DNA from: Betaproteobacteria bacterium | GTDB lineage: Bacteria > Pseudomonadota > Gammaproteobacteria > Burkholderiales > Ga0077523 | Direction: 5' to 3' | DNA length: 64,000 nt | Assembly (NCBI GenBank): GCA_016125475.1 | Contig: WGLR01000012.1 | Location: forward strand, 62,001 to 126,000 | Position numbers and translations under genes: made by a program | Shown here: piece by piece, positions 51,545-62,092 of the stretch | How the letters are laid out: the number at the start of each line of letters is the position of its first letter | Numbering within the stretch: position 1 is the first letter of the stretch | The notes under the pieces: generated by a model | Database searches by the model: none | What the model was told of the DNA's origin: nothing | The model's input: only the letters and a program-made list of their open reading frames with translations

Positions 51545-53433
51545 ACAATCTCATCAAGAACGTGGCGATCTGGCTGGTCATCGCCCTGGTGCTGATGACC
51601 GTCTTCAACCAGTTCAGCCAGCGCCAGAGCCCCCAGCAGGCGATGGAGTATTCGCAGTTCATGGACGAGGTCAAGCGTGGCCACGTCGCCAAGGTGACCA
51701 TAGAGGGGCGCGTCCTGAAGTGGGTCGATACGGAAGGTCGTCGTTTCACGACGTATCAGCCTTCCGATCCCTGGATGGTGAGTGATCTCCTGAAGGCGGG
51801 CGTGATCATCGAGGCCAAGCCGGACGAGGAACCGTCCCTGCTCATGAACATCTTCGTGTCCTGGTTCCCGATGCTGCTGCTGATCGGGGTCTGGATATTC
51901 TTCATGCGCCAGATGCAGGGTGGCGGCCGTGGTGGGGCGTTTTCGTTCGGCAAGAGCCGGGCGCGCATGCTCGACGAGAGCAACAACCAGGTCACGTTCG
52001 CGGACGTCGCGGGTTGCGAGGAAGCCAAGGAAGAGGTCGCCGAGCTCGTCGACTTCCTGCGCGACCCGAGCAAGTTCCAGAAACTCGGGGGTCGCATCCC
52101 GCGTGGCGTGCTCATGGTGGGCTCTCCGGGAACCGGAAAGACGCTTCTCGCACGCGCCATCGCCGGCGAGGCCAAGGTTCCGTTCTTCTCCATTTCCGGT
52201 TCGGACTTCGTCGAGATGTTCGTGGGGGTGGGTGCAGCCCGCGTGCGCGACATGTTCGAGCAGGCCAAGAAGCACTCCCCCTGCATCGTTTTCATCGACG
52301 AGATCGACGCAGTCGGACGACAGCGCGGAGCGGGTCTCGGCGGTGGCAACGACGAACGCGAGCAGACACTCAACCAGTTGCTCGTCGAGATGGACGGGTT
52401 CGAGTCGACCTCGGGTGTCATCGTGATCGCGGCCACGAACCGCCCGGACGTCCTCGATCCCGCGCTCCTCCGGCCGGGCCGGTTCGATCGCCAGGTCGTC
52501 GTGCCCCTGCCGGACATCCGGGGTCGCGAGCAGATCATCATGGTGCACATGCGCAAGGTCCCCGTCGCCCCCGACGTGCGTGCGGACATCCTTGCACGGG
52601 GTACGCCGGGATTCTCCGGTGCGGATCTCGCCAACCTCGTGAACGAGGCGGCGCTCTTCGCGGCGCGGGGCAACAAGCGTCTCGTCGACATGGAAGACTT
52701 CGAACGCGCCAAGGACAAGATCATGATGGGCGCGGAGCGCAAGTCCATCGTGATGCCCGAGCACGAGCGGCAGAACACCGCGTACCACGAGTCCGGCCAC
52801 GCGGTGGTGGCCAAGCTTCTTCCCAAGACGGACCCGGTGCACAAGGTCACGATCATCCCGCGTGGCCGTGCGCTCGGTGTCACGATGCAGCTCCCCGTCG
52901 AGGACCGCTACAGCATGGATCGCGAGCAGATCCTGCAGAACATCGCGGTGCTGTTCGGTGGCCGGATCGCGGAAGAGGTATTCATGAACCAGATGACCAC
53001 TGGAGCCTCGAACGACTTCCAGCGGGCGACCGAGATGGCGCGCCGGATGGTCACCGAGTGGGGCATGTCCGATTCCCTCGGGCCCATGGTGTACGGCGAG
53101 AACGAGGGCGAGGTGTTCCTGGGCCGTTCGATCACGACCCACAAGAACGTCTCGGAAGCCACGATGCAGAAGGTGGACGGCGAGATTCGCCGGATCATCG
53201 ACCAGCAGTACGGCCTCGCGCGTCGGCTGATCGAAGAGAATCGGGACAAGGTCGAGGCCATGGCGAAGGCGCTGCTCGAATGGGAAACCGTCGATGCGGA
53301 TCAGGTGAACGACATCATGGGTGGTCGCCCGCCGCGCCCTCCGAAACCCGCGAGCCCGCCTCCGGCACCGACGCCCCCCGACAGCAACACGCCTTCCCCT
53401 GCGCCGACCACGACACCCGCGCGCGAGGCCTGA
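51541..53433 (+). CDS. ftsH: ATP-dependent zinc metalloprotease FtsH
   Basis: A 630-residue inner-membrane AAA+ protease degrading damaged membrane proteins and regulators. The start is a TTG inside the rlmE stop. Two transmembrane segments (about 6–22 and 101–122) flank a small periplasmic domain. The AAA domain has Walker [11 protein letters not shown], Walker B IVFIDEID and second-region RPGRFDR; the protease site is HESGH, where most have HEAGH. The C-terminal tail is Pro/Thr-rich. Confidence 0.96.
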   Translation: MNNLIKNVAIWLVIALVLMTVFNQFSQRQSPQQAMEYSQFMDEVKRGHVAKVTIEGRVLKWVDTEGRRFTTYQPSDPWMVSDLLKAGVIIEAKPDEEPSLLMNIFVSWFPMLLLIGVWIFFMRQMQGGGRGGAFSFGKSRARMLDESNNQVTFADVAGCEEAKEEVAELVDFLRDPSKFQKLGGRIPRGVLMVGSPGTGKTLLARAIAGEAKVPFFSISGSDFVEMFVGVGAARVRDMFEQAKKHSPCIVFIDEIDAVGRQRGAGLGGGNDEREQTLNQLLVEMDGFESTSGVIVIAATNRPDVLDPALLRPGRFDRQVVVPLPDIRGREQIIMVHMRKVPVAPDVRADILARGTPGFSGADLANLVNEAALFAARGNKRLVDMEDFERAKDKIMMGAERKSIVMPEHERQNTAYHESGHAVVAKLLPKTDPVHKVTIIPRGRALGVTMQLPVEDRYSMDREQILQNIAVLFGGRIAEEVFMNQMTTGASNDFQRATEMARRMVTEWGMSDSLGPMVYGENEGEVFLGRSITTHKNVSEATMQKVDGEIRRIIDQQYGLARRLIEENRDKVEAMAKALLEWETVDADQVNDIMGGRPPRPPKPASPPPAPTPPDSNTPSPAPTTTPAREA

Positions 53434-53454
53434 CGGCCGCCAGGGCCGGCAGGG

Positions 53455-53487
53455 CGGGACCGCACCCACCGATGCGGTCCCGTTTCC
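53455..53487 (+). terminator. Intrinsic terminator after ftsH
   Basis: CGGGACCGCA (53455–53464) pairs perfectly with TGCGGTCCCG (53473–53482) around an 8-nt loop, followed by TTTCC. It lies 22 nt after the ftsH stop. The T-tract is short, but the stem is strong, and folP begins about 180 nt later. Confidence 0.65.
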
Positions 53488-53659
53488 GTCACGCCGTATC
53501 GGGAATGTTCCATTGTCGCCGAGCCGTTCGCCCGAGGGCGTGACCCGGCGCGGCTGTGCCTTCGTGCCGCCGCCCGGTCTCTTCTCTTCTCGCGGCGTGA
53601 TGTTTCAGGCCCCCGCCGATGCGTGAGTGCACACTCCAACGACGGGATCAACCCGACAG

Positions 53660-54490
53660 ATGAACGTGCTCCGGGCGGGTGGCTATCGTTTTCGCCTCGA
53701 TCGTCCCCTGATCATGGGGATTCTCAACGTCACGCCGGACTCTTTCTCGGATGGGGGGCGTTTCATCGAGCGCGAGGCTGCTCTCGAGCAGGCACATCGT
53801 CTCGTGGCGGACGGCGCCGACATCATCGACGTGGGCGGGGAGTCGACGCGTCCGGGAGCGATGCCCGTGTCGGCGGTCGACGAAATGCGTCGCATCCTGC
53901 CGATTGTCGAAGCGCTCGCCGGCAGTTTTCCCGTGTCCGTCGACACCAGCAAGCCCGAGGTCATGGTGGAGGCACTTGCCCGCGGGGCTGCAATGATCAA
54001 CGACGTACGTGCCCTGCGGGAGCCCGGGGCTCTCGACGCAGTGCGGGAAGGTTCCGCCGCCGTGTGCCTGATGCACATGCTGGGCGAACCGCGCACCATG
54101 CAGGTCGATCCCGTATACGGAGACGTGGTAGCGGAAGTCGGTGCCTTCCTCGAAGAGAGGGCTCTCGTGGTCGAGTCCGCGGGCGTCGAGCGGGAACGAA
54201 TCGTGATTGATCCCGGGTTCGGCTTCGGAAAGACCGTCGCGCACAATCTCGAGCTCCTTCGCCGGCTGCCCGAACTCGCCCGCATGGGCTGGCCGCTGCT
54301 TGCAGGGCTCTCGCGGAAGTCCATGTTCGCGAAGATCGCGGGGAAGGGGGTGGCCGACCGCCTGCACGCATCGGTCGCGGCGGCGGTGCTGGCCGCCGCT
54401 CGCGGGGCGGCGATCGTGCGCGTGCACGACGTGGGGCCGACGCGGGATGCGTTGTGCGTGCTGCAGGCTATCGAAAACGAGGGGTCATGA
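53660..54490 (+). CDS. folP: Dihydropteroate synthase
   Basis: A 276-residue folate-pathway enzyme joining p-aminobenzoate to hydroxymethyl-dihydropterin diphosphate; the sulfonamide target. It has [29 protein letters not shown], and the [17 protein letters not shown] region. The ATG at [11 protein letters not shown] fits homologues; a GTG 33 nt upstream is an alternative and neither has a strong ribosome binding site. glmM follows 4 nt later. Confidence 0.95.
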   Translation: MNVLRAGGYRFRLDRPLIMGILNVTPDSFSDGGRFIEREAALEQAHRLVADGADIIDVGGESTRPGAMPVSAVDEMRRILPIVEALAGSFPVSVDTSKPEVMVEALARGAAMINDVRALREPGALDAVREGSAAVCLMHMLGEPRTMQVDPVYGDVVAEVGAFLEERALVVESAGVERERIVIDPGFGFGKTVAHNLELLRRLPELARMGWPLLAGLSRKSMFAKIAGKGVADRLHASVAAAVLAAARGAAIVRVHDVGPTRDALCVLQAIENEGS

Positions 54491-54494
54491 TCGG

Positions 54495-55859
54495 ATGAGC
54501 GCAAGAAAATACTTCGGTACGGATGGGGTGCGCGGCAAGGTCGGTGAATCGCCGATCACGCCCGATTTCGTGATGCACCTGGGCTTTGCCGCGGGCGAGG
54601 TGCTCGGGAAGGAGGCGCCGGCGGGCTCGCATGCCGCGGTGCTGATCGGCAAGGACACTCGAATTTCAGGCTATCTGCTCGAATCGGCCCTGCAGGCCGG
54701 CCTCGCGGCGGCAGGCGTGGATGTCTGGCTCGCCGGCCCCATGCCGACCCCGGCCATCGCCTATCTCACACGCGCACTGAGGCTCTCGGCAGGCGTCGTG
54801 ATAAGCGCGTCGCACAATCCGTACGACGACAACGGAATCAAGTTCTTCGGGGCGAACGGGCACAAGCTTCCGGACGAAGTGGAGCGCCGCATCGAGGAGC
54901 GCATCGACCTGCCGATGCGCTGCCGCCCTTCGGCCGAACTCGGAAAGGCGCGCCGCGTCGTCGAGGCCGACGGTCGCTACATCGAGTTCTGCAAGAGCAC
55001 GTTCCCCACCGATCGCAACCTGCGCGGCATGAAGATCGTGGTCGATGCGGCAAACGGAGCGGGTTATCACGTGGCCGGTCCGGTACTTCATGAACTCGGT
55101 GCCGACGTCGTGGAGATCGCGAATCAGCCGGACGGGTTCAACATCAACGCGGGCTGTGGTGCGACCCATCCGAAATTTCTCGCGGGGAAGGTGATCGAGC
55201 ACCGTGCGGACCTCGGGCTCGCGCTCGACGGGGACGGGGATCGTCTGATGATGGTCGACTCGACCGGCCGGATCTTCGACGGCGACGAGCTGCTGTACGT
55301 GATCGCCCGGCATCGCAAGTCCGAGAATCGGCTTTCGGGCGGTCTGGTCGGGACGGTGATGACCAATTTCGGCATGGAGCAGGCGCTCGCCAGGCTCGGG
55401 ATACCGTTCGCGCGGGCGAAGGTGGGCGACCGGTACGTGCTCGAGATGATGCTCGAGAGGAACTGGCAGATCGGCGGGGAGAACTCGGGTCACATCGTCT
55501 GTCTCGACAAGCACACGACCGGCGACGGACTGATCTCCGGGCTCCAGGTCCTCAACGCTCTCGCGAGCACCGGCGAGACGCTCGCGAAGGCCTGTGCCGA
55601 CCTCCGGCTCTTTCCCCAGGTCCTCGTCAACGTGCCCGCGCCGCGCGGTTTCGACTACCGGAGTTCCGCTCCCGTCGTGGCGGCCGTCCAGCGAGCCGAG
55701 TCGGTGCTCGCGGGGCGTGGCCGGGTCCTGCTTCGTCCTTCCGGCACCGAGCCGGTGCTTCGGGTCATGGTCGAAGGGGAAGACCGCGAAGAGGTCACGG
55801 CTCTCGCCGACGGCATCGCCGAAGTCGTTCGATCGCACCCGGTTCCGGCGGCGGCCTAG
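54495..55859 (+). CDS. glmM: Phosphoglucosamine mutase
   Basis: A 454-residue enzyme interconverting glucosamine 6- and 1-phosphate for UDP-GlcNAc synthesis. It opens [18 protein letters not shown], the catalytic phosphoserine lies in [19 protein letters not shown], metal-binding DGDGDR follows, and [15 protein letters not shown] is the phosphate-binding domain 4 loop. ftsH–folP–glmM is a conserved cluster. In many betaproteobacteria pst genes follow; here only pstB does, after a 494-nt gap. Confidence 0.96.
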   Translation: MSARKYFGTDGVRGKVGESPITPDFVMHLGFAAGEVLGKEAPAGSHAAVLIGKDTRISGYLLESALQAGLAAAGVDVWLAGPMPTPAIAYLTRALRLSAGVVISASHNPYDDNGIKFFGANGHKLPDEVERRIEERIDLPMRCRPSAELGKARRVVEADGRYIEFCKSTFPTDRNLRGMKIVVDAANGAGYHVAGPVLHELGADVVEIANQPDGFNINAGCGATHPKFLAGKVIEHRADLGLALDGDGDRLMMVDSTGRIFDGDELLYVIARHRKSENRLSGGLVGTVMTNFGMEQALARLGIPFARAKVGDRYVLEMMLERNWQIGGENSGHIVCLDKHTTGDGLISGLQVLNALASTGETLAKACADLRLFPQVLVNVPAPRGFDYRSSAPVVAAVQRAESVLAGRGRVLLRPSGTEPVLRVMVEGEDREEVTALADGIAEVVRSHPVPAAA

Positions 55860-56353
55860 ACAGGGTCGGGGTCGTACACAAAGCGATGCTGCCTGTAGCG
55901 AAAACGTCACGATAACGCAATACACTTCGGCCCTCACCGGGGCAGGGTGGGGCGCGGCTGTGGCAAGATGCGCGTCGAGTCCGCGTTCATCGGGGCCGGG
56001 CCCGCGGGCCCCATTGCGGGGCGTGCCGGGACAGCGTGACGCACATCGCGACGGGACCGGTGCTACCATCCGGCGCGCCGTCGCGAGCGGAACCTTCGAT
56101 CGGTCACCTGCCGGGAGCAGAAGCGCCGGTTCTGGACGGTTCCCCTCTCCTCGTACGGTACGGACCGCACGCGTGCGGGCATCCGTGGCCGGCGCCACGC
56201 GTCTTCGGGGTCGGGTGGGGCCGCGTCGCGTGCGTCCGACCGTGTCACGCATCCGGCACGGCGGCGCAGCTGGTGATGCGGGCGCCCGGGAATGCCGCTG
56301 CAATATTCGTTCGCTATCGTTTGTGCGAGAACAGAAAGTGCTGATCAGCCGTC
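55860..56353. other. Gap between glmM and pstB, no gene seen
   Basis: 494 bases without a convincing gene. Short frames exist (for example 56036–56344), but their proteins are Pro/Arg/Gly-rich and match neither PstS, PstC, PstA nor PhoU. CGTCACGATAACG near 55907 recalls half a Pho box, but no second repeat is present. A TATCGT at 56315–56320 is a weak -10 candidate for pstB. Confidence 0.5.
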
Positions 56354-57154
56354 ATGTCTAAGATCACGGAGGGGCGCTCGTCCTCGGCCGAACTCACGGT
56401 CAAGGCCGAAGCGAGGAAGCTGAACTTCTATTACAGCGACTTTCACGCGCTCAAGGACATCACCATGCCGATCTACGAGCGCAAGGTGACGGCGCTGATC
56501 GGTCCTTCGGGGTGTGGCAAGTCGACGTACCTGCGATGTTTCAACAGGATGCACGATCTCTACCCCGGCAACCGCTACGAGGGAGAGATCCGGTTCTATC
56601 CGGACGACACGAATCTCCTCGACATGCAGGTCGATCCGATCGAGGTGCGGATGCGGATCAGCATGGTCTTCCAGAAGCCCAACCCGTTCCCGAAATCGAT
56701 CTACGAGAATGTCGCTTACGGACTTCGTGTGCGCGGGGTGCGAAGCATGGCGGTGCTCGACGAGAAGGTCGAAGTCGCCCTGCGAGGGGCTGCGCTGTGG
56801 GAGGAGGTGAAGGACAGGCTGAACGACCTCGCGTTCAACCTCTCCGGAGGACAGCAGCAGCGGCTCTGCATTGCGCGCGCCCTCGCGACGGAACCGGAGA
56901 TCCTGCTGTTCGACGAGCCGACTTCGGCGCTCGATCCGATCGCCACGGCGAGCATCGAGGAACTCATCGCGGACCTCAAGGACAAGGTCACGATCCTGAT
57001 CGTCACGCACAACATGCAGCAGGCCGCGCGAGTCTCGGACTTCACGGCCTACATGTACCTGGGCGAGATGATCGAATTCGACGCGACGGACACCATCTTC
57101 ATCAAGCCGAAGAACAAGGCCACGGAAGACTACATCACGGGGCGTTTCGGCTGA
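56354..57154 (+). CDS. pstB: Phosphate ABC transporter ATP-binding protein
   Basis: A 266-residue ABC ATPase matching PstB: Walker [10 protein letters not shown], the PstB-specific CFNRMHDL with [11 protein letters not shown]-loop [19 protein letters not shown], signature [15 protein letters not shown], Walker [14 protein letters not shown] and switch [13 protein letters not shown]. It should energise the PstSCA phosphate importer. No pstS, pstC, pstA or phoU is present within several kb, which is unusual. It would have to pair with permease genes elsewhere. Confidence 0.93.
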   Translation: MSKITEGRSSSAELTVKAEARKLNFYYSDFHALKDITMPIYERKVTALIGPSGCGKSTYLRCFNRMHDLYPGNRYEGEIRFYPDDTNLLDMQVDPIEVRMRISMVFQKPNPFPKSIYENVAYGLRVRGVRSMAVLDEKVEVALRGAALWEEVKDRLNDLAFNLSGGQQQRLCIARALATEPEILLFDEPTSALDPIATASIEELIADLKDKVTILIVTHNMQQAARVSDFTAYMYLGEMIEFDATDTIFIKPKNKATEDYITGRFG

Positions 57155-57259
57155 CGGCGCTCGGCGGTGCCCGGGTACGCGCGCGGCCCTTCCGGCGCGA
57201 CGCGACCCGCGCAGGCGTGGCAGCAGGCCCGGGACAGGCCGTGACGCGCCGCACCAGCG

Positions 57260-57289
57260 TTGACCGGGGGGCGTGGCGACGAGTAAACT
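57260..57289 (+). promoter_or_regulatory. Sigma-70 promoter upstream of tpiA
   Basis: TTGACC (57260–57265) and TAAACT (57284–57289) are 18 nt apart, with five and four matches to consensus. The start would be near 57296, about 15 nt before the preferred tpiA ATG. It may also drive secG and downstream genes. Confidence 0.6.
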
Positions 57290-57310
57290 CGCACGATTAA
57301 TCAGGTGCTC

Positions 57311-58093
57311 ATGACACGTCGCATGCGGTCAAAGTTCGTCGCGGGAAACTGGAAGATGAATGGCAGCCTGACTGCCAACCATCAGCTCCTCACCGCGCTG
57401 CTTTCGGGTGCGGAGGGGATGCCGGCAGACAGTGCGGCTGTCCTGGTGCCTTTCCCCTACCTGGCACAGTGTTCCGTGACGCTCGACGGATCGCCACTGG
57501 CGTGGGGCGCCCAGGACGTGAGCACGCACGAGTCCGGTGCGTTCACCGGGGAGGTTTCCGCGGCGATGATCGCGGATTTCGCCGCTTCCTACGTGATCGT
57601 GGGTCACTCGGAGCGGCGGGCGCTGCACGGCGAGTCGGACGAACTCGTGGCCCAAAAGGCTGTTGCGGCGCACAATGCGGGGCTGATCCCGATCGTGTGC
57701 GTGGGCGAAACGCTCGACGACAGGGAGGCCGGTCGAACCGAGGCGGTCGTGGCGCGGCAGCTCGATGCGGTTCTCGATGGTGCGGGTGACGAAGTGCTGT
57801 CGTCGTCGATTCTGGCCTACGAGCCGGTCTGGGCCATCGGGACGGGCAGGACGGCATCGCCACAGCAGGCGCAGGACGTTCATGCGTTCGTGCGTGGGCG
57901 GTTGCGTGAAAGGTTTCCCGCGCTTGCCGACGGGACGCGTATTTTGTACGGGGGCAGCGTGAAGGCTGCGAATGCGGCGGATCTGTTCGCGATGGCGGAC
58001 GTGGATGGCGGGCTCGTCGGAGGCGCTTCTCTCGTGCCGCACGAATTCATGGGGATATGCGAGGCGGCCTTCTCGGCGAGTCGCGCAGACTGA
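57311..58093 (+). CDS. tpiA: Triose-phosphate isomerase
   Basis: A 260-residue glycolytic enzyme interconverting dihydroxyacetone phosphate and glyceraldehyde 3-phosphate. It has AGNWKMNG with substrate lysine, IVGHSERR with catalytic histidine, and AYEPVWAIGTG with catalytic glutamate; the phosphate loop YGGSVKAANA follows. ATG starts at 57311 or 57323 and a GTG at 57305 are all possible; 57323 gives MRSKFVAGNWK, closest to typical starts. The tpiA–secG–tRNA-Leu–nuo order is standard for betaproteobacteria. Confidence 0.95.
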   Translation: MTRRMRSKFVAGNWKMNGSLTANHQLLTALLSGAEGMPADSAAVLVPFPYLAQCSVTLDGSPLAWGAQDVSTHESGAFTGEVSAAMIADFAASYVIVGHSERRALHGESDELVAQKAVAAHNAGLIPIVCVGETLDDREAGRTEAVVARQLDAVLDGAGDEVLSSSILAYEPVWAIGTGRTASPQQAQDVHAFVRGRLRERFPALADGTRILYGGSVKAANAADLFAMADVDGGLVGGASLVPHEFMGICEAAFSASRAD

Positions 58094-58096
58094 AAG

Positions 58097-58465
58097 ATGC
58101 ATACGGCAATTCTGATCCTTCACGTGCTCGTGGCCGCAGGAATAATCGGCCTGGTGCTGCTGCAGCACGGAAAAGGTGCCGACATGGGGGCTGCGTTCGG
58201 CAGTGGCTCGGCCGGCAGTCTTTTCGGTTCGAGCGGGTCGGCGAACTTCCTGAGTCGTGCGACCGGGGTCCTCACGGCGATTTTCTTCGTCACGAGTCTC
58301 GCGTTGACGTATCTCTCGGCGGGCAAGTCTGAGTCCGGCGGGGTCATGGCCGAGCACTTGCCGGTTCAGCAGGAATCGCAGCCCGCGCCTGCGGGGGGCA
58401 ATGCTTCGCAGCCTGCAGCGACGGAAGCGCCCGACGCGTCCAAGGCCAAGGAGATTCCGAAGTAG
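58097..58465 (+). CDS. secG: Preprotein translocase subunit SecG
   Basis: A 122-residue inner-membrane subunit of SecYEG. Two hydrophobic segments flank the conserved cytoplasmic region LLQHGKGADMGAAFGSG and the SNFLSRATG-like SANFLSRATGVLTAIFF segment. The C-terminal 45 residues are Pro/Ala/Gln-rich and variable, as usual. It starts 3 nt after tpiA. Confidence 0.93.
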   Translation: MHTAILILHVLVAAGIIGLVLLQHGKGADMGAAFGSGSAGSLFGSSGSANFLSRATGVLTAIFFVTSLALTYLSAGKSESGGVMAEHLPVQQESQPAPAGGNASQPAATEAPDASKAKEIPK

Positions 58466-58514
58466 TGCAGAGTCGTCCGGATCGTGCGTCCGGGCGTTGT
58501 AGAGTGTGTGAAAT

Positions 58515-58599
58515 GCCGACGTGGTGAAATTGGTAGACACGCTGTCTTGAGGGGGCAGTGGCGAGAGCCGTGTGAGTTCGAGTCTCACCGTCGGCACCA
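58515..58599 (+). tRNA. tRNA-Leu (anticodon GAG)
   Basis: An 85-nt class II tRNA. The acceptor stem GCCGACG pairs with CGTCGGC, followed by ACCA, so CCA is encoded. The D-arm has GGTAGAC, the anticodon stem CTGTC/GGCAG closes the loop TTGAGGG with anticodon GAG, a long variable arm TGGCGAGAGCC follows, and the T-loop is GTTCGAGTC. Position between secG and nuoA is conserved. Confidence 0.97.
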
Positions 58600-58748
58600 T
58601 CCGGATCAGAAATGCAGAGCAACCGCCGTCGAGAGGCGCGCCGGCGCGGGGAAATGGCCAGTCTCGCAGGGGTGAACGCGCGGTTCCGGGCGTATGGTCC
58701 CCGTGGCCTGGGGGCGTCGTCGGCAATCTGTTGGGCGGTCCTTGAGCG

Positions 58749-59117
58749 ATGCTAGAAAACTATTTTCCGGTTCTTCTGTTCATCCTCGTCGGTCTTTCCG
58801 TCGGGACGGTCTCCATCATCGCCGGTGGAGGATTGTCCCGAATCCTCGGGCACTACCGGCCCGATCCCGAAAAGCTGGCTCCCTACGAATGTGGCTTCGA
58901 GGCGTTCGAGGACGCCCGCATGAAGTTCGACGTGCGCTACTACCTCGTCGCGATCCTGTTCATCATCTTCGACCTGGAGATCGCCTTCCTGTTTCCGTGG
59001 GCGGTCGTCCTCGACGAGATCGGGATGTTCGGGTTCCTCGCGATGGTCGTCTTCCTCGCGATTCTCGTGGTCGGATTCATCTACGAATGGAAGAAGGGCG
59101 CGCTCGAGTGGGAATGA
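58749..59117 (+). CDS. nuoA: NADH-quinone oxidoreductase subunit A
   Basis: A 122-residue membrane subunit of complex I with three hydrophobic segments. It has the conserved loop [21 protein letters not shown] in parts (Cys in YECGFE) and [17 protein letters not shown]. It is the first nuo gene, about 150 nt after the tRNA. It is followed by an unusual 117-nt gap before nuoB that folds into a long hairpin. Confidence 0.95.
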   Translation: MLENYFPVLLFILVGLSVGTVSIIAGGGLSRILGHYRPDPEKLAPYECGFEAFEDARMKFDVRYYLVAILFIIFDLEIAFLFPWAVVLDEIGMFGFLAMVVFLAILVVGFIYEWKKGALEWE

Positions 59118-59150
59118 CCACCGTTCCGGGCTGTCGGATCCTTTGTCCGT

Positions 59151-59199
59151 CCGGGAACGACACCGTGGCCGGCAGGCTGGCCGTGTCGTGGCGTCCCGG
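59151..59199 (+). promoter_or_regulatory. Long hairpin between nuoA and nuoB
   Basis: CCGGGA–ACGACAC–GGCCG pairs with TGGCC–GTGTCGT–TCCCGG (59151–59171 with 59178–59199), giving about 18 pairs with a 3-nt and a 4-nt bulge around a GCAGGC loop. An alternative stem CGTTCC (59122–59127) with GGAACG (59154–59159) would exclude it. It may set processing or relative output of nuoA versus nuoB onward. Confidence 0.5.
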
Positions 59200-59234
59200 C
59201 GGGACTCTTTGGTCGTCGAGCGAGGTTTGATGTC

Positions 59235-59717
59235 ATGGGTGTCGAAGGCGAACTGCAGAAAGGGTTTGTGACCACGAGCATAGACACGATCATCAACTGG
59301 ACCCGGACGGGGTCCCTGTGGCCGATGACGTTCGGGCTCGCATGCTGTGCGGTCGAGATGATGCACGCCGGGGCGTCCCGCTACGACATGGACCGTTTCG
59401 GGATCGTGTTCCGGCCCAGTCCGCGGCAGTCGGACGTCATGATCGTCGCCGGTACCCTCTGCAACAAGATGGCCCCGGCGCTGCGGAAGGTCTACGACCA
59501 GATGGCCGAGCCGCGCTGGGTGATTTCGATGGGGTCCTGCGCGAACGGCGGCGGTTATTACCACTACTCGTACTCCGTCGTGAGGGGATGCGACCGCATC
59601 GTGCCCGTGGACGTGTACGTGCCGGGTTGCCCGCCGACTGCCGAGGCCCTGCTCTACGGAATCATCCAGCTCCAGAACAAGATCCGGCGCAACAACACCA
59701 TCGCTCGTCAAGGCTAA
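59235..59717 (+). CDS. nuoB: NADH-quinone oxidoreductase subunit B
   Basis: A 160-residue peripheral-arm subunit holding the N2 [4Fe-4S] cluster next to the quinone site. Ligand cysteines are seen in [19 protein letters not shown] and [10 protein letters not shown]. It starts at the ATG of [17 protein letters not shown]. nuoC begins right after its stop. Confidence 0.95.
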   Translation: MGVEGELQKGFVTTSIDTIINWTRTGSLWPMTFGLACCAVEMMHAGASRYDMDRFGIVFRPSPRQSDVMIVAGTLCNKMAPALRKVYDQMAEPRWVISMGSCANGGGYYHYSYSVVRGCDRIVPVDVYVPGCPPTAEALLYGIIQLQNKIRRNNTIARQG

Positions 59718-59718
59718 C

Positions 59719-60315
59719 GTGACCGATCATTCCGCCCTAATCGAGGCGTTGCGTCAGATACTGGGCAGCGCATTACTGAGTACGGACGTCGTCAGGGACC
59801 AGGTCATCGCGACCGTGTCTCCCGAAGAATGGGTCGGGGCCGCGACGAAACTTCGGGACGTTGCGGGGCTGCGCTTCGACCAGCTCATCGATCTGTGTGG
59901 TGTCGACTACCAGGCGTACGGTAACGGCCGCTGGGAAGGGGCCCGCTTCGCGGTCGTGTCGCAGCTGCTGTCCGTGGAGCTCAATCAGCGGCTGCGCGTC
60001 AAGGTCTACGCCCGCGACGACGACTTTCCTTCCGTCGATTCCGTCACCGATGTCTGGGCCTGTGCCAACTGGTTCGAGCGTGAAGCGTTCGACCTGTTCG
60101 GTATCGTGTTTCCGGGCCATCCCGACCTGCGGCGACTGCTCACCGACTACGGTTTCATCGGTCATCCGTTCCGCAAGGATTTTCCGGTTTCGGGCTACGT
60201 CGAGATGCGCTACGACCCGGATCAACAGCGGGTCATCTATCAGCCCGTGTCCATCGAACGCCGCGAGATCGTTCCACGTGTCGTGCGGGAAGAGAACTAT
60301 GGCAACGTCGACTGA
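59719..60315 (+). CDS. nuoC: NADH-quinone oxidoreductase subunit C
   Basis: A 198-residue peripheral subunit (30-kDa type), separate from NuoD as in most betaproteobacteria. The GTG start lies 1 nt after the nuoB stop. Signature: [29 protein letters not shown] in parts, then [19 protein letters not shown]. The C-terminus ends REENYGNVD. Confidence 0.94.
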   Translation: MTDHSALIEALRQILGSALLSTDVVRDQVIATVSPEEWVGAATKLRDVAGLRFDQLIDLCGVDYQAYGNGRWEGARFAVVSQLLSVELNQRLRVKVYARDDDFPSVDSVTDVWACANWFEREAFDLFGIVFPGHPDLRRLLTDYGFIGHPFRKDFPVSGYVEMRYDPDQQRVIYQPVSIERREIVPRVVREENYGNVD

Positions 60316-60350
60316 CCGGGAACTCCCCCCGAGACTTGCAGGACAGGTAC

Positions 60351-61604
60351 GTGGCTGAGATACGCAACTTCACCATGAATTTCGGGCCGCAGCACCCTGC
60401 GGCGCACGGAGTCCTTCGACTCGTGCTCGAACTCGACGGCGAGGTCATCGAGCGCGCGGATCCGCACATCGGACTGCTCCACCGCGCGACGGAAAAGCTC
60501 GCCGAGCAGAAGATGTTCGTGCAGAGCGTGCCGTACATGGACCGTCTCGATTACGTGTCCATGATGTGCAACGAACATGCGTACGTGCTCGCGATCGAGA
60601 AACTGCTCGGCATCGAGGTGCCGCTCCGGGCACAGTACATCCGTGTCATGTTCGACGAGATCACGCGGATCCTGAATCATCTTCTCTGGCTCGGCGCACA
60701 CGGCCTGGATATCGGCGCGATGACGATATTCCTGTACTGCTTCCGCGAGCGCGAAGACCTGATGGACTGCTACGAAGCGGTCTCGGGCGCCCGCCTGCAC
60801 GCTGCCTACTATCGGCCGGGGGGCGTCTACCGCGATCTTCCCGACCGCATGCCCCAGTACGAGACGTCCCGCATCCGGTCGCAGGACGACGTCCGCAAGC
60901 TGAACGAGAACCGACAGGGGTCGCTGCTCGATTTCGTCGAGGATTTCGTGAACCGGTTTCCGGCGCTCGTCGACGAATACGAGACCCTGCTCACCGACAA
61001 CCGGATCTGGAAACAGCGCACTGTGGGCATAGGGGTCGTGTCGCCCGAGCGTGCGCTGCAGCTCGGTTTTTCCGGACCCATGCTTCGCGGTTCCGGATTC
61101 GCGTGGGATCTGCGCAAGAAGCAGCCTTACGAGGTCTACGACCGCATGGATTTCGACATCCCGGTGGGCGTGAACGGCGACTGCTACGACCGGTACCTCG
61201 TCCGGATCGAGGAGATGCGCCAGTCCAACCGGATCGTCCGGCAGTGCGTGGACTGGCTGCGCAAGAATCCCGGGCCGGTGATGTCCGACAACTTCAAGGT
61301 CACTCCCCCTTCGCGCGTGAGCATGAAGTCGAACATGGAAGAGCTGATCCACCACTTCAAGCTCTTCACCGAGGGCATGCACGTGCCCGAAGGCGAGTGT
61401 TACGCCGCCGTCGAGGCTCCGAAGGGCGAGTTCGGGATCTACCTGGTTTCGGACGGCGCCAACAAGCCCTATCGCATGAAGATCCGGGCCCCGGGTTTTC
61501 CGCACCTCGCCGCCATGGACGAGATGGCGAAGGGACACATGATCGCGGATGCCGTTGCGATCATCGGCACGATGGATGTCGTTTTCGGTGAGATCGATCG
61601 ATGA
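60351..61604 (+). CDS. nuoD: NADH-quinone oxidoreductase subunit D
   Basis: A 417-residue 49-kDa-type subunit forming the quinone pocket with NuoB. The GTG giving [20 protein letters not shown] is preferred over a TTG 15 nt upstream because homologues start there and ACAGG precedes it. It has [22 protein letters not shown], and the C-terminal [19 protein letters not shown] region. nuoE overlaps its stop by 4 nt. Confidence 0.96.
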   Translation: MAEIRNFTMNFGPQHPAAHGVLRLVLELDGEVIERADPHIGLLHRATEKLAEQKMFVQSVPYMDRLDYVSMMCNEHAYVLAIEKLLGIEVPLRAQYIRVMFDEITRILNHLLWLGAHGLDIGAMTIFLYCFREREDLMDCYEAVSGARLHAAYYRPGGVYRDLPDRMPQYETSRIRSQDDVRKLNENRQGSLLDFVEDFVNRFPALVDEYETLLTDNRIWKQRTVGIGVVSPERALQLGFSGPMLRGSGFAWDLRKKQPYEVYDRMDFDIPVGVNGDCYDRYLVRIEEMRQSNRIVRQCVDWLRKNPGPVMSDNFKVTPPSRVSMKSNMEELIHHFKLFTEGMHVPEGECYAAVEAPKGEFGIYLVSDGANKPYRMKIRAPGFPHLAAMDEMAKGHMIADAVAIIGTMDVVFGEIDR

Positions 61605-62092
61605 GTGAAGCGCCAGTCCTGTCCGTTGAATCCCGTGCGCGAATCGATCGCGAAGTCCGCAAGTATCCGGAAGACCAGAGGCAGTCGGCGGTGATGTCGG
61701 CGCTTGCCGTCGTCCAGGCGGAGCACGGTCACCTCACGAACGAACTGATGGATGCCGTGGCGGCCTACTTGGGCATGCCCTCGATCGCGGTGTACGAGGT
61801 CGCGACCTTCTACACGATGTACGACCTGCAACCCGTCGGACGCCACAAGCTCTGTGTCTGCACGAACCTGCCCTGCGCGCTGTCCGGTGCGAACGAGGCG
61901 GCAGAACACCTCAAGAGCCGACTCGGCATCGACTGGAACCAGACGACCGCGGACGGTGCCATCACCCTGAAGGAAGGCGAGTGCTTCGGCGCGTGCGGCG
62001 ATGCACCCGTGATCGTCCAGAACAATCGCAAGATGCTGATCGAGATGACGCCAGCGAAGATCGATGAACTCCTCGCGGAGCTGTCCAGATGA
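61601..62092 (+). CDS. nuoE: NADH-quinone oxidoreductase subunit E
   Basis: A 163-residue 24-kDa-type subunit with the N1a [2Fe-2S] cluster: cysteines in [11 protein letters not shown] and [12 protein letters not shown]. The N-terminal helical part has [17 protein letters not shown] and [16 protein letters not shown]. It is coupled by 4-nt overlaps to both nuoD and nuoF. Confidence 0.95.
   Translation: MSEAPVLSVESRARIDREVRKYPEDQRQSAVMSALAVVQAEHGHLTNELMDAVAAYLGMPSIAVYEVATFYTMYDLQPVGRHKLCVCTNLPCALSGANEAAEHLKSRLGIDWNQTTADGAITLKEGECFGACGDAPVIVQNNRKMLIEMTPAKIDELLAELSR

Noticed and set aside
55890..55930. Pho box upstream of pstB
   Set aside because: Only one CGTCAC-like half is seen; the two spaced direct repeats of a Pho box are absent.
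56036..56344. Open frame in the glmM–pstB gap as a possible gene or pst remnant
   Set aside because: Its protein shows no PstS, PstC, PstA or PhoU motif, no transmembrane pattern and no ribosome binding site.
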